The position numbers were made by a program, and so were the translations under genes. From contig NZ_JBNAZM010000026.1 in NCBI RefSeq assembly GCF_051195215.1, positions 4,548 through 68,547 on the forward strand: DNA of 64,000 nt, in the 5' to 3' direction. Source of the DNA: Arhodomonas sp051195215. GTDB lineage: Bacteria; Pseudomonadota; Gammaproteobacteria; Nitrococcales; Nitrococcaceae. Under the pieces are notes generated by a model. That model worked only from the letters and a program-made list of their open reading frames with translations. It made no database searches and was not told where the DNA came from. This document shows, piece by piece, positions 47,272-55,347 of this stretch. Positions within the stretch are counted from its first letter, which is position 1; each line of letters starts with the position of its first letter.

Positions 47272-48636
47272 ATGATGGCCAAACACCGCGTTCCCCGGCG
47301 CATCCTGATTGCATCCTCGGCGCTGGCGCTGGCCGGCGCCATGACCACGGCCCACGCCACCGGCTTCCAGATTCGCGAACAGAGTGCGAAGACTCTCGCC
47401 AACTCTCTCGCCAATGCAGCGGCCGGCGCGGAGGACGCCAGTTTCATGGCGTACAATCCGGCGGCGATCGGCAATATCGACGGCAACCAGGTCGCCGGCG
47501 GTCTCGCCTTCATCGATGCTGATTTCGATCTCAGCGACGGCCAGGCCTCCGCTCAGACACCCATGGGGCCGGTGCCGTACTCCGGCAGCTCGGGTGAGAG
47601 TGGCGAAAGCGAGCTCGTGCCGTCACTCGCGGCAAAATACCAGTTCCGTGACGACCTCGACCTGGGAATCGCCCTGTACGCACCGTACGGCCTGGCCACG
47701 GAGTACGACGACGACTGGATCGGCCGTTATCACGCCATCGAGACGGAACTCAAGACGATCGACATCCAGCCCACGATCAATTACCGGCTCACAGATCGGG
47801 TCTCCCTGGGTGCCGGCCTGCGCTTCCAGTACGCGGACGCCACCCTCACCAACGCCCTGGACCTCGGCGCGATGGGTGCGCAGGCTGGTGTACCCGGCGC
47901 GGGGATCGGCCAGAACGATGGCATGGCCGAGGTCACCGGCGACGACTGGGGGGTCGGCTATACCATCGGCGCCCTGTTCGACATCACCGAGCGCACACGC
48001 TTCGGCGTCTCCTATCGCTCCAAGGTCGAGCTGGAGCTCGAGGGGGATGCGGAATTCAGCGCCTCCGACCCGGTCGCACAGGCCGTGCTTCAGGGGGCGC
48101 AGGCGCAGGGCCGGCTCACTGACACCGACGGCACCGCGGAGCTCACGACGCCGGGCAACCTGAACATCGGCGTCTATCACCAGGCAACCGACCGCCTGGC
48201 CGTCATGGCCAATGCAGAGTGGACACGGTGGAGCGAGTTCGACGAGCTCGTGGTCGAATTTGGCGACAACACGCCGGACAGCGTCACCAAGGAAAACTGG
48301 GACAACTCCTGGGCACTATCGGTCGGTGCGAACTACGCGCTCAACAATCGGTGGCTGCTGCGCGGTGGCGTCGGCATCGACGAGACACCTGTTCCCGACG
48401 CCCAACACCGCACGCCGCGCGTCCCGGACGTGGATCGGACCTGGCTTTCGGTGGGAGCCACTTTCTCGCCCTCGGAGCGTCTGGGCGTAACCGCTGCGCT
48501 GATGCACATCTTCTTCGACGAAGGGGAAACCGATCTGCGGGCGAGCGACCCGGGCAACGCCAGCCGCGGCAACCTCTCCGGGGAGTACGACGGCTCGGCC
48601 AATGTAATCGCCGTCTCCGCCGATTACCGATTCTGA
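47272..48636 (+). CDS. OmpP1/FadL-family outer-membrane transport protein
   Basis: 454 residues; the ribosome binding site GGAGGAGGAGG lies directly upstream of the double ATG at 47272/47275. A Sec signal peptide ends at THAHA-like MTTAHA before TGFQIREQSA. The mature N-terminus TGFQIREQSAKTLAN, continuing through ANAAAGAEDASFMAYNPAA, is the FadL hatch-domain signature. The rest is a 14-strand-type beta-barrel with alternating aromatic strands, ending in a C-terminal Phe (VIAVSADYRF), as expected for BAM substrates. FadL proteins let long-chain fatty acids or other hydrophobic compounds cross the outer membrane; the substrate here is unknown. A strong terminator follows 15 bases after the stop. 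Confidence 0.93.
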   Translation: MMAKHRVPRRILIASSALALAGAMTTAHATGFQIREQSAKTLANSLANAAAGAEDASFMAYNPAAIGNIDGNQVAGGLAFIDADFDLSDGQASAQTPMGPVPYSGSSGESGESELVPSLAAKYQFRDDLDLGIALYAPYGLATEYDDDWIGRYHAIETELKTIDIQPTINYRLTDRVSLGAGLRFQYADATLTNALDLGAMGAQAGVPGAGIGQNDGMAEVTGDDWGVGYTIGALFDITERTRFGVSYRSKVELELEGDAEFSASDPVAQAVLQGAQAQGRLTDTDGTAELTTPGNLNIGVYHQATDRLAVMANAEWTRWSEFDELVVEFGDNTPDSVTKENWDNSWALSVGANYALNNRWLLRGGVGIDETPVPDAQHRTPRVPDVDRTWLSVGATFSPSERLGVTAALMHIFFDEGETDLRASDPGNASRGNLSGEYDGSANVIAVSADYRF

Positions 48637-48651
48637 CCAGCGGGCACCGAC

Positions 48652-48699
48652 GGGACGAAAAAGGCCGGCTCCCGCAAAGGGGCCGGCCTTTTTCGTCCC
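48652..48699. terminator. Strong bidirectional intrinsic terminator
   Basis: A perfect 18-bp inverted repeat, GGGACGAAAAAGGCCGGC and its complement, around a 12-base loop. The stem itself carries A5 and T5 runs, so the structure reads as a GC-rich hairpin followed by a U-tract from both strands. It lies between the convergent FadL-family gene (plus) and rho (minus) and can end both. Confidence 0.92.
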
Positions 48700-48882
48700 A
48701 CAAAGCCCGGACGACCGATCTGCAGCGAAGGGGCAGGATCGGCAACCGATGCTCTTCGCGCTTGGCTGGTATAGCCTCGTCCCCGTGTCTTCTCGAAGCT
48801 GCTTCGGGACGACACAACGCGCTCCGGGGCGCCCGGCACCCCGGCGCGTCCCGAGCCTTCCTTCTTCTTATCGGTCTTCGAC

Positions 48883-50139
48883 CTACCGCTTCATGTAGTC
48901 GAAGAACTCCCCGTTGGTCTTGGTGTCCTTGAGCTTGTCGAGCAGGAACTCGATGGCAGCGAGCTCGTCCATCGGATGGAGCAGCTTGCGCAGAATCCAG
49001 ACCTTTTGCAGCTCCTCCGGCGACATGAGGAGCTCCTCGCGGCGGGTACCGGAGCGATTGATGTTAATCGCCGGGTAGATGCGTTTCTCGGAGATCCGGC
49101 GATCCAGGTGGATCTCCATGTTACCGGTGCCCTTGAACTCCTCGTAGATCACGTCGTCCATGCGCGAGCCGGTTTCCACCAGCGAGGTCGCGATGATGGT
49201 GAGGCTGCCACCCTCCTCGACGTTTCGTGCCGCGCCGAAGAAGCGCTTCGGCCGATGCAGCGCGTTGGCGTCCACACCACCGGTGAGCACCTTGCCGGAG
49301 GAAGGCACCACGGTATTGTAGGCACGCGCGAGCCGGGTGATGGAGTCGAGGAGAATGACCACATCCTTCTTGTGCTCCACGAGCCGCTTGGCCTTCTCGA
49401 TCACCATCTCGGCGACCTGCACGTGCCGGTTCGCCGGCTCGTCGAACGTCGAGGACACCACCTCGCCGCGTACCGTGCGCTGCATCTCCGTGACCTCCTC
49501 GGGTCGCTCGTCGATGAGCAGCACGATCACGTAGCACTCGGGATAGTTACTGGTGATGGACTGGGCGATGTTCTGCAGCAACATCGTCTTGCCCGCCTTG
49601 GGCGGTGAGACGATGAGCCCGCGCTGCCCCTTGCCGATGGGCGCGGTGAGATCGATGACCCGCGCGGTCAGATCCTCGGTGGAGCCGTTGCCACGCTCCA
49701 TGACCATACGCTCCTTGGCGAAAAGGGGCGTGAGGTTCTCGAAGAGGACCTTGTGCTTGGCCGCTTCGGGCTTCTCGAAATTGATCTCGTTGACCTTGAG
49801 CAGAGCGAAGTACCGCTCACCTTCCTTGGGCGGCCGAATCTTGCCCGCGATCGTGTCCCCCGTTCGCAGGCTGAAGCGTCGGATCTGGCTGGGCGAGACG
49901 TAAATGTCATCCGGGCCTGCGAGATAGGAGCTATCCGCCGAGCGCAGAAAGCCGAAGCCGTCCTGGAGAATTTCCAGTACGCCATCCCCCCAGATGTCCT
50001 CGCCCTTCTTCGCCTGGGCCTTGAGGATCGAGAAGATGACGTCCTGCTTGCGGTTGCGCGCCATCCCCTCGATACCGAGCGACTGCGCGATCTCAACCAG
50101 CTCGGTCGCGGGTTTTTGCTTGAGTTCCGTGAGATTCAT
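48883..50139 (-). CDS. rho: Transcription termination factor Rho
   Basis: 418 residues, the length typical of proteobacterial Rho. Rho is a hexameric RNA-dependent ATPase/helicase that terminates transcription. Visible regions: N-terminal helical domain (MNLTELKQKPATELVEIAQ), RNA-binding cold-shock-like domain (DGFGFLRSADSSYLAGPDDIYVSPSQIRRF in pieces), Walker A (SPPKAGKTMLL), Walker B (VVILLDSITRLARAYN), Q-loop (SSGKVLTGGVDANAL) and R-loop (GTRREELL). The gene lies 152 bases downstream of trxA, a conserved neighbour in gammaproteobacteria, and is convergent with the FadL-family gene. Confidence 0.98.
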   Translation of the reverse strand: MNLTELKQKPATELVEIAQSLGIEGMARNRKQDVIFSILKAQAKKGEDIWGDGVLEILQDGFGFLRSADSSYLAGPDDIYVSPSQIRRFSLRTGDTIAGKIRPPKEGERYFALLKVNEINFEKPEAAKHKVLFENLTPLFAKERMVMERGNGSTEDLTARVIDLTAPIGKGQRGLIVSPPKAGKTMLLQNIAQSITSNYPECYVIVLLIDERPEEVTEMQRTVRGEVVSSTFDEPANRHVQVAEMVIEKAKRLVEHKKDVVILLDSITRLARAYNTVVPSSGKVLTGGVDANALHRPKRFFGAARNVEEGGSLTIIATSLVETGSRMDDVIYEEFKGTGNMEIHLDRRISEKRIYPAININRSGTRREELLMSPEELQKVWILRKLLHPMDELAAIEFLLDKLKDTKTNGEFFDYMKR

Positions 50140-50291
50140 CGCCTACTGCTTCATGGGCTGTGTCCCCCCGCGCTAGCCATCGGCAATCCGTTCCGGACCT
50201 TCGTCTCAATGGTGGCGACCGGTGACCGGCAGGCGGGGATTCGGAGATTTCAGGATGGACGGCTTACGGCGGGGCGCCGGCCGTCCCGGCT

Positions 50292-50618
50292 TCAGAGATT
50301 GCTGTCGATGAACGCGGTCAGCTGCGACTTGGACAGCGCGCCCACCTTTGTGGCCTCCACATTACCGTTCTTGAAGAGCATCAGCGTGGGAATGCCGCGG
50401 ATACCATAGCGCGGCGGTGTTTCCGGATTCTCGTCGATATTGAGCTTGACGACCTTCAGCTGCGCCCCGTAGGCGCCAGCGACCTCGTCGAGTATCGGTG
50501 CGATCATCTTGCACGGGCCGCACCATTCGGCCCAGTAGTCCACCAGCACGGGTTCGCTGGCATTGAGCACCTCGCGTTCGAATGTCTCGTCCGAGGCATG
50601 CACGATGTCTGCACTCAC
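50292..50618 (-). CDS. trxA: Thioredoxin 1
   Basis: 108 residues, full length for thioredoxin. The active site is WCGPCK (Cys33 and Cys36) and the cis-proline sits in RGIPTLMLF. It is the general cytoplasmic disulfide reductant, recycled by thioredoxin reductase. The start is the GTG at 50618, supported by GGAGG nine bases upstream; translation from here gives SADIVHASDETFE, the usual thioredoxin beginning. It lies directly upstream of rho on the same strand. Confidence 0.97.
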   Translation of the reverse strand: MSADIVHASDETFEREVLNASEPVLVDYWAEWCGPCKMIAPILDEVAGAYGAQLKVVKLNIDENPETPPRYGIRGIPTLMLFKNGNVEATKVGALSKSQLTAFIDSNL

Positions 50619-51006
50619 GACTTGGGACCTCCAGGGATTCCTCGCTGGAAACGCATGGATATAGCAGGGCTGTCCGTCGACTTAAGGATAATAGTAGTGC
50701 GGAAACGACCGACTGATGCGGGAAACGGGGGAGGCACGCTGTGCCGATCTGGGAGCTAACGATAGCGGTGCCCCCCATCGGTGTCAATGGCCTCGATCGT
50801 TACTGGCCCGAACGGCTTGCCCGACTCCCGGCTTACCGCACCCATGAAGCAGCTAGGGTCGGGGCGCGCGCGGGCGAACATGAACTCGTCGTGCGCTCGC
50901 GTTCGCGAGCGGCCCGGGGTTACATTGAGCTCAAGCCGTTCGGGCATCCGCTCGAAGGCTGGATAACGACAACAGCATTCCGACACCGCGAGCAGGAGGG
51001 GGCACC
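50619..51006. other. Divergent intergenic region between trxA and the periplasmic binding protein
   Basis: 388 bases without a convincing gene. Short open frames on both strands here (e.g. 50741-51010 plus) have no recognisable content and overlap each other. The region should hold the trxA promoter (a TATATC-like -10 lies about 50 bases before its GTG) and the leader of the plus-strand gene, which has a strong AGGAGGGGG Shine-Dalgarno site at its end. Confidence 0.5.
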
Positions 51007-52236
51007 ATGAAGCAAGGGAGACTGCGTGGCTCCGTGTGGGCCCTGGCATTGCTGGCCACGATGACCGGCTCTGCCGCCGCTGCCATGTCCGATGGCGTGG
51101 TGCGCGTGCTGGTTCTCACCAACCTATCGGGCACTTATTCCGACTTCACCGGCCAGGGCTCGGTCGCAGCCGCGGAGATGGCCGCCGAAGCGCTCGAGCG
51201 AACGGTCGCCGGCACACCTGTGGAGGTGCTGACGAGGGATTCGGAGCTGGATCCGGACGTCGCTGTCCGGCGCCTGCGCGAAACCCACGCGGAAACACCA
51301 GTGGACATGGTAGTGGGCCTGTCGGCTTCCAACACGGCGCTGGCGGTCCAACGCTTCGCCGAGAAACACGGCATCGTCACCCTGCACAGCGCCCCTTCGA
51401 GCACTGCATTCAATGACGAGAACTGCTCCCCGCTCGCCGTCCAGTGGGGGTTCAATACCCATGCGCTCGCCCAGTCCGTCGCCACCAGCCTGGTGGAACG
51501 CGGCGCCCGTCGCTGGTACTTCGTCACCGCCGACTACAATTTCGGCCATGACCTCAGGGACCAGGTCGCCGCGGTGGTCACGGCCAATGGCGGCGAGGTG
51601 GTGGGCGAAAGCGTGATCCCCAGCCCGGCAGGCCCCGAAGCGATGGCCGAGGCGGTAAACGAGGCAGCAGCCTCCCCGGCGGACGTGCTCGGTCTGGCCA
51701 ACGCCGGCGAGGACACGCAGCTCGCGCTGCGTCAGAGTTATGCCCAGGGGCTGCAGATGAAGGATGTCGCACCGGTGGCGATCGAGTTCTACATCACCGA
51801 CGTGCGAAGCCTCGGGGTCTACGTCACCACTGGTCTGCGCTTCGCGACGAGCTTCTACTGGAACCGTGACGCCCGTGCACGAGAGTGGTCCCAGCGCTTC
51901 CTGCGCCGTCACGGCAGCCCGCCGACTTCGCCGCAGGCAGGCGTATACTCGGCGACGCGCCACTACCTGGAAGCTGTGGCCGCCGCCGGGACGGACGAAG
52001 GCGAACGGGTGATGGCGGCCATGCGCGCCCGGCCGGTGGACGATGGCGTGTTCACCAGCGACGGTCGCGTGCTCGCGAACAGCCGCATGCTCCACGACAT
52101 GCTCCTCGTCGAAGTAAAGCAACCGATGGACATCGAGCGTACCGGTGACTATCTCGAAGTGCTCGAGACGGTTCCCCGGGGCACGGCATTCCGCGACCCG
52201 CGAGAGACGGGATGCCCGCTCACCTCGGAGTCCTGA
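51007..52236 (+). CDS. Periplasmic substrate-binding protein, branched-chain-amino-acid (LivJ-like) type
   Basis: 409 residues from the ATG at 51007, after AGGAGGGGG. The signal peptide ends at GSAAAA before MSDGVVRVLVLTNLSGTYSD. The two-lobed type I periplasmic-binding fold is recognisable: LTNLSGTYSDFTGQGS near the N-terminus, then VDMVVGLSASNTALAVQ, RRWYFVTADYNFGHDLRDQV, and a C-terminal half with YWNRDARAREWSQRF and a Y-S-A-T-R-HYLEAV helix. Such proteins deliver amino acids, amides or aromatic acids to an ABC importer or sensor. No permease or ATPase gene adjoins it, so it is an orphan here. It precedes the gsp operon by 230 bases; a functional link is not evident. Confidence 0.85.
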   Translation: MKQGRLRGSVWALALLATMTGSAAAAMSDGVVRVLVLTNLSGTYSDFTGQGSVAAAEMAAEALERTVAGTPVEVLTRDSELDPDVAVRRLRETHAETPVDMVVGLSASNTALAVQRFAEKHGIVTLHSAPSSTAFNDENCSPLAVQWGFNTHALAQSVATSLVERGARRWYFVTADYNFGHDLRDQVAAVVTANGGEVVGESVIPSPAGPEAMAEAVNEAAASPADVLGLANAGEDTQLALRQSYAQGLQMKDVAPVAIEFYITDVRSLGVYVTTGLRFATSFYWNRDARAREWSQRFLRRHGSPPTSPQAGVYSATRHYLEAVAAAGTDEGERVMAAMRARPVDDGVFTSDGRVLANSRMLHDMLLVEVKQPMDIERTGDYLEVLETVPRGTAFRDPRETGCPLTSES

Positions 52237-52255
52237 CGCGCGACCTGTTAGCATT

Positions 52256-52287
52256 GGTGTCACGATTGGTACTAAGGTGGTGACACC
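52256..52287. promoter_or_regulatory. Inverted repeat between the binding-protein gene and gspC
   Basis: GGTGTCAC and its exact complement GTGACACC, separated by 16 bases, 20 bases after the stop of the binding-protein gene and about 180 bases before gspC. No T-run follows. It could be a Rho-independent-like stem or a two-half-site operator for the type II secretion operon; the sequence does not decide. Confidence 0.4.
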
Positions 52288-52466
52288 GGTGCACGACAGT
52301 CGGCTCATCACCCGCGGGGCCGGTCACGTGTTGCGCCGGCTTCCACCGATTATGGGCTACCGCTAGTACCAGCCAGCTTGCAGCGGCGCAGCCGCGTTCC
52401 TTAAGCTCGCGCAATCAGGCTCGCAGCGGCCACGGGAAACGGACATCCCCCACGGAGCAGCCCGCA

Positions 52467-53354
52467 TTGGCACTATCGGCAATGACACCATCTTTCGATC
52501 CCGCCTCGCGCACGGGCGCCCGGGTGGCCGCGGTCGTGACCGTGGCCGCCACCATGGCGCTCGCCTGGCAGGCGGCTCGCCTGAGCTGGCTGCTGTGGCC
52601 CGACGCGGACACGGAACCGCCACCGCCGCCGGCGCTGTCCCTCGACGACGCCGGCGGTTCCGGCGATACCGGACCCGACTACCAGCGCATTGCCTCCGCG
52701 CACCTGTTCGGCGAAGCGACGGCCGAGAAGGAAGAGACGGCGACGCCGCGCGAAGCGCCCGAGACGCAGCTCGACCTAACCCTCCGTGGCGTGCTCGCCG
52801 GCGATGACGGCACTTCCGGCCTGGCCATCATCGCCGCCGGCGGCGACCCCGATGCCCTGTTCCGACATGGCGACGAGCTTCCCGGCGGTGCCGTGATCGA
52901 TGCCATTTACGGTGATCGCGTGATTCTCATGCGCAACGGTCGCCACGAAGCACTCAATCTGCCGGAGGATAGTCTCGGCGCCGGTACCGAGACTGCCACG
53001 CAATCGCCCTCGGGCAATAGGCAGACGGCGGGCGACGGCTCGCTCCAGCGCTATCGCGACCGGCTGCGTCGCGACCCCGGCGCGCTTCAGCGGATGCTGC
53101 AGCCGGTTCCCGTGCGCGACGCCAACGGCAACCTCACCGGCTTCCGAATCGAGGGCGGCAACCGGGAACTGTTGAGCGCGGCGGGACTGGAGAGCGGTGA
53201 CGTGGTCACCTCCATCGACGGCATCGCTCTCGAGAATCAACAGGCGGCGATGCGCGCGCTGCAGCGCCTCGGCAACGCCAGCCGCGTTACACTCACCGTC
53301 ACTCGCAACGGCAATCGGCGCCAAGTGGTGCTTGATTTCGGCAACCAGGGATGA
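52467..53354 (+). CDS. gspC: Type II secretion inner-membrane protein GspC (with PDZ domain)
   Basis: 295 residues. The start is probably the TTG at 52467, ten bases after GGAG; an ATG at 52482 is the alternative. One membrane span near residues 20-45 (VAAVVTVAATMALAWQAARL) is followed by a proline-rich periplasmic linker. The HR domain (about 70-150: LDLTLRGVLAGDDGTSGLAII, ending at the ALNLPED strand) contacts GspD N0. A C-terminal PDZ domain (about 210-292: GFRIEGGNRELLSAAGLESG) is thought to take part in substrate selection in the family. First gene of the operon; its last four bases overlap the first codon of gspD. Confidence 0.93.
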   Translation: MALSAMTPSFDPASRTGARVAAVVTVAATMALAWQAARLSWLLWPDADTEPPPPPALSLDDAGGSGDTGPDYQRIASAHLFGEATAEKEETATPREAPETQLDLTLRGVLAGDDGTSGLAIIAAGGDPDALFRHGDELPGGAVIDAIYGDRVILMRNGRHEALNLPEDSLGAGTETATQSPSGNRQTAGDGSLQRYRDRLRRDPGALQRMLQPVPVRDANGNLTGFRIEGGNRELLSAAGLESGDVVTSIDGIALENQQAAMRALQRLGNASRVTLTVTRNGNRRQVVLDFGNQG

Positions 53355-55333
53355 ACATGCGCTCCGCGACGTCGCTACTCGACCCGCTGCGCGGCCTCGC
53401 CGCCGCAGTTGCACTTCTCGTTCTCGCCGCACCGGCCGTGCAGGCGCAGGAACAGATCACACTCAACCTCAAGGATGCCGAATTGTCGGCGCTGATCAAC
53501 ACGGTCGCCGAGGTCACCGGTCGTAACTTCGTGGTCGACCCCCGCGTCCAGGCCCAGGTGACCGTGGTATCCAAGCGCCCGATGAATGCCGACGAGCTCT
53601 ACAAGGTTTTCCTGTCGATTCTCCAGGTTCACGGCTTTTCGGCGATTCCCTCGGGCGAGATCACCAAGATCGTGCCCGATATCAACGCCCGCCAGCTCGG
53701 CACCGAGGACGGCGACGCCATCGGCGGGGACGAGATCGTCACACGCGTACTGCGCGTGCAGAATGTCCCCGTCGCCCAGCTAGTGCCCATCCTCAGGCCG
53801 CTGATCCCGCAGCAGGGCCACTTCGCCGCTTATCCACCCACCAACGTGCTGATCATCTCCGATCACGCGGCCAACGTGGAGCGCCTGGCAGGCATCGTCC
53901 AGCGCATCGACCGCGCCGGCTCCGCTGAGATCGAGGTCATCGACCTTGAGCACGCCACGAGCGAGGACATGGTCCAGCTGCTCCAGCAATTGCGCCAGAA
54001 TCAGGCTCAGGGCGGTGGTGGTGGCGCCAGCGTGCAGATTGCCGCAGACCCGCGCACCAACAGCATCATCCTCGCCGGCCCCGAGGAGGAACGGTTGCGT
54101 CTGCGCGCACTCGTCGCCCGACTCGACACGCCGCTCCAGGCCGACGCCGGCAACACCCAGGTGGTCTATCTCAACTTCGCCAAGGCCACCGACCTCGCCG
54201 AGGTGCTTCAGGGCGTTAGCGAGAACATTCGCGCGCAGAAGGAGCAAAATGGCGAGGGTCAGGCGCCGGCCACAGGTGAGGACGGCGAGGTCAGCATCCA
54301 GCCGGACGAGACCACCAATTCCCTGGTCATCAGCGCGCCCCCGCAGATTCAGCAGGAACTGCGCGCGGTGATCGACAAGCTCGACGTACGCCGCGCGCAG
54401 GTGGTCATCGAGGCGGCTATCGCCGAGGTTTCCGCGGATACCGCCGCCGAGCTCGGTTTCCAGTGGGCTATCGATGGCTCGGGTGACAGCGACTCCGCAG
54501 TCGGAGGGACCAGCTTCGGTAATTCCACCGTCAGTGGTGGCGACAGCCTCGGCGGCATCATCAACTCGCTCAGCCGGGACGAGACCCCGAACGTCGGCCA
54601 GGGTCTCAACCTCGCGGTGGGGGACCTCGCCGGCGGCGTGCGCTTCGCCGCGCTGCTGCGCGCGCTGGCAAGCAACGCCGACACCAACATTCTCTCGACA
54701 CCGTCGCTGGTGACGCTGGACAACCAGGAGGCCGAGATCACCGTCGCCCAGAACGTCCCGTTCGTCACCGGCTCGTTCTCGGAAACGGGCGACGGCGGCT
54801 CCGGCGTGAACCCCTTCCAGACCATCGAGCGCAAGGACGTTGGCCTGATCCTCAAGGTCAAACCCCAGATCAACGAGGGCAACTCGGTGCTGCTGGAGAT
54901 CGAGCAGGAAGTCTCCAGCGTTTCCCAGAGCACCCAGGCGGTGGACCTCATCACCGACAAGCGGGCGATCACCACCAGCGTGCTGGTGGACAGCGGGAAA
55001 CTCGTGGTCCTGGGAGGGCTGATCGACGAGCAGGTGCGCGAGACCGAGCGCAAGGTGCCGCTGCTCGGGGATATCCCCGGCCTCGGCGAGCTCTTCCGCT
55101 ACCGCTCCTCCGACAGCGAGAAGCGCAACCTGATGGTTTTCCTGCGTCCGCGCATCGTTCGCGACGAGGCGACCATGACCCGTTACGCGAGCGATAAGTA
55201 CAAGCAGATGCGCGACACCCAGAAGGCCCAGCGTGACCGCGGTGTGGATCTGCTGCCGGACAAGACGGCACCGGTGTTGCCGCCGCTGGAGAAACCCGAG
55301 CTGCCGCCACCGTTCACCGCCCAAGCCGGCTAG
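53351..55333 (+). CDS. gspD: Type II secretion outer-membrane secretin GspD
   Basis: 660 residues; start ATG at 53351 overlapping the gspC stop. The signal peptide ends near APAVQA. The N0 domain begins QITLNLKDAELSALINTVAEV. N1-N3 domains follow, with a glycine-rich loop (QAQGGGGGAS) in the repeats. The secretin core has VPFVTGSF and ends LLGDIPGLGELFRYRSS with NLMVFLRPRIVRD. The multimer is the outer-membrane channel through which folded substrates leave. The C-terminal tail is proline-rich and shows no obvious long pilotin-binding S-domain, and no pilotin gene (gspS) is present in the window. Confidence 0.97.
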   Translation: MNMRSATSLLDPLRGLAAAVALLVLAAPAVQAQEQITLNLKDAELSALINTVAEVTGRNFVVDPRVQAQVTVVSKRPMNADELYKVFLSILQVHGFSAIPSGEITKIVPDINARQLGTEDGDAIGGDEIVTRVLRVQNVPVAQLVPILRPLIPQQGHFAAYPPTNVLIISDHAANVERLAGIVQRIDRAGSAEIEVIDLEHATSEDMVQLLQQLRQNQAQGGGGGASVQIAADPRTNSIILAGPEEERLRLRALVARLDTPLQADAGNTQVVYLNFAKATDLAEVLQGVSENIRAQKEQNGEGQAPATGEDGEVSIQPDETTNSLVISAPPQIQQELRAVIDKLDVRRAQVVIEAAIAEVSADTAAELGFQWAIDGSGDSDSAVGGTSFGNSTVSGGDSLGGIINSLSRDETPNVGQGLNLAVGDLAGGVRFAALLRALASNADTNILSTPSLVTLDNQEAEITVAQNVPFVTGSFSETGDGGSGVNPFQTIERKDVGLILKVKPQINEGNSVLLEIEQEVSSVSQSTQAVDLITDKRAITTSVLVDSGKLVVLGGLIDEQVRETERKVPLLGDIPGLGELFRYRSSDSEKRNLMVFLRPRIVRDEATMTRYASDKYKQMRDTQKAQRDRGVDLLPDKTAPVLPPLEKPELPPPFTAQAG

Positions 55334-55347
55334 GGCCCGAGACCGCA

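Noticed and set aside
48700..48882. Possible small RNA or extra gene between the terminator and rho
   Set aside because: Only GC-rich hairpins without a T-run; these may simply be rho 3' UTR structure.
50741..51010. Plus-strand 89-codon ORF between trxA and the binding-protein gene
   Set aside because: Composition is Arg/Ala-rich without domain, signal or good ribosome site, and it overlaps the next gene's start region.
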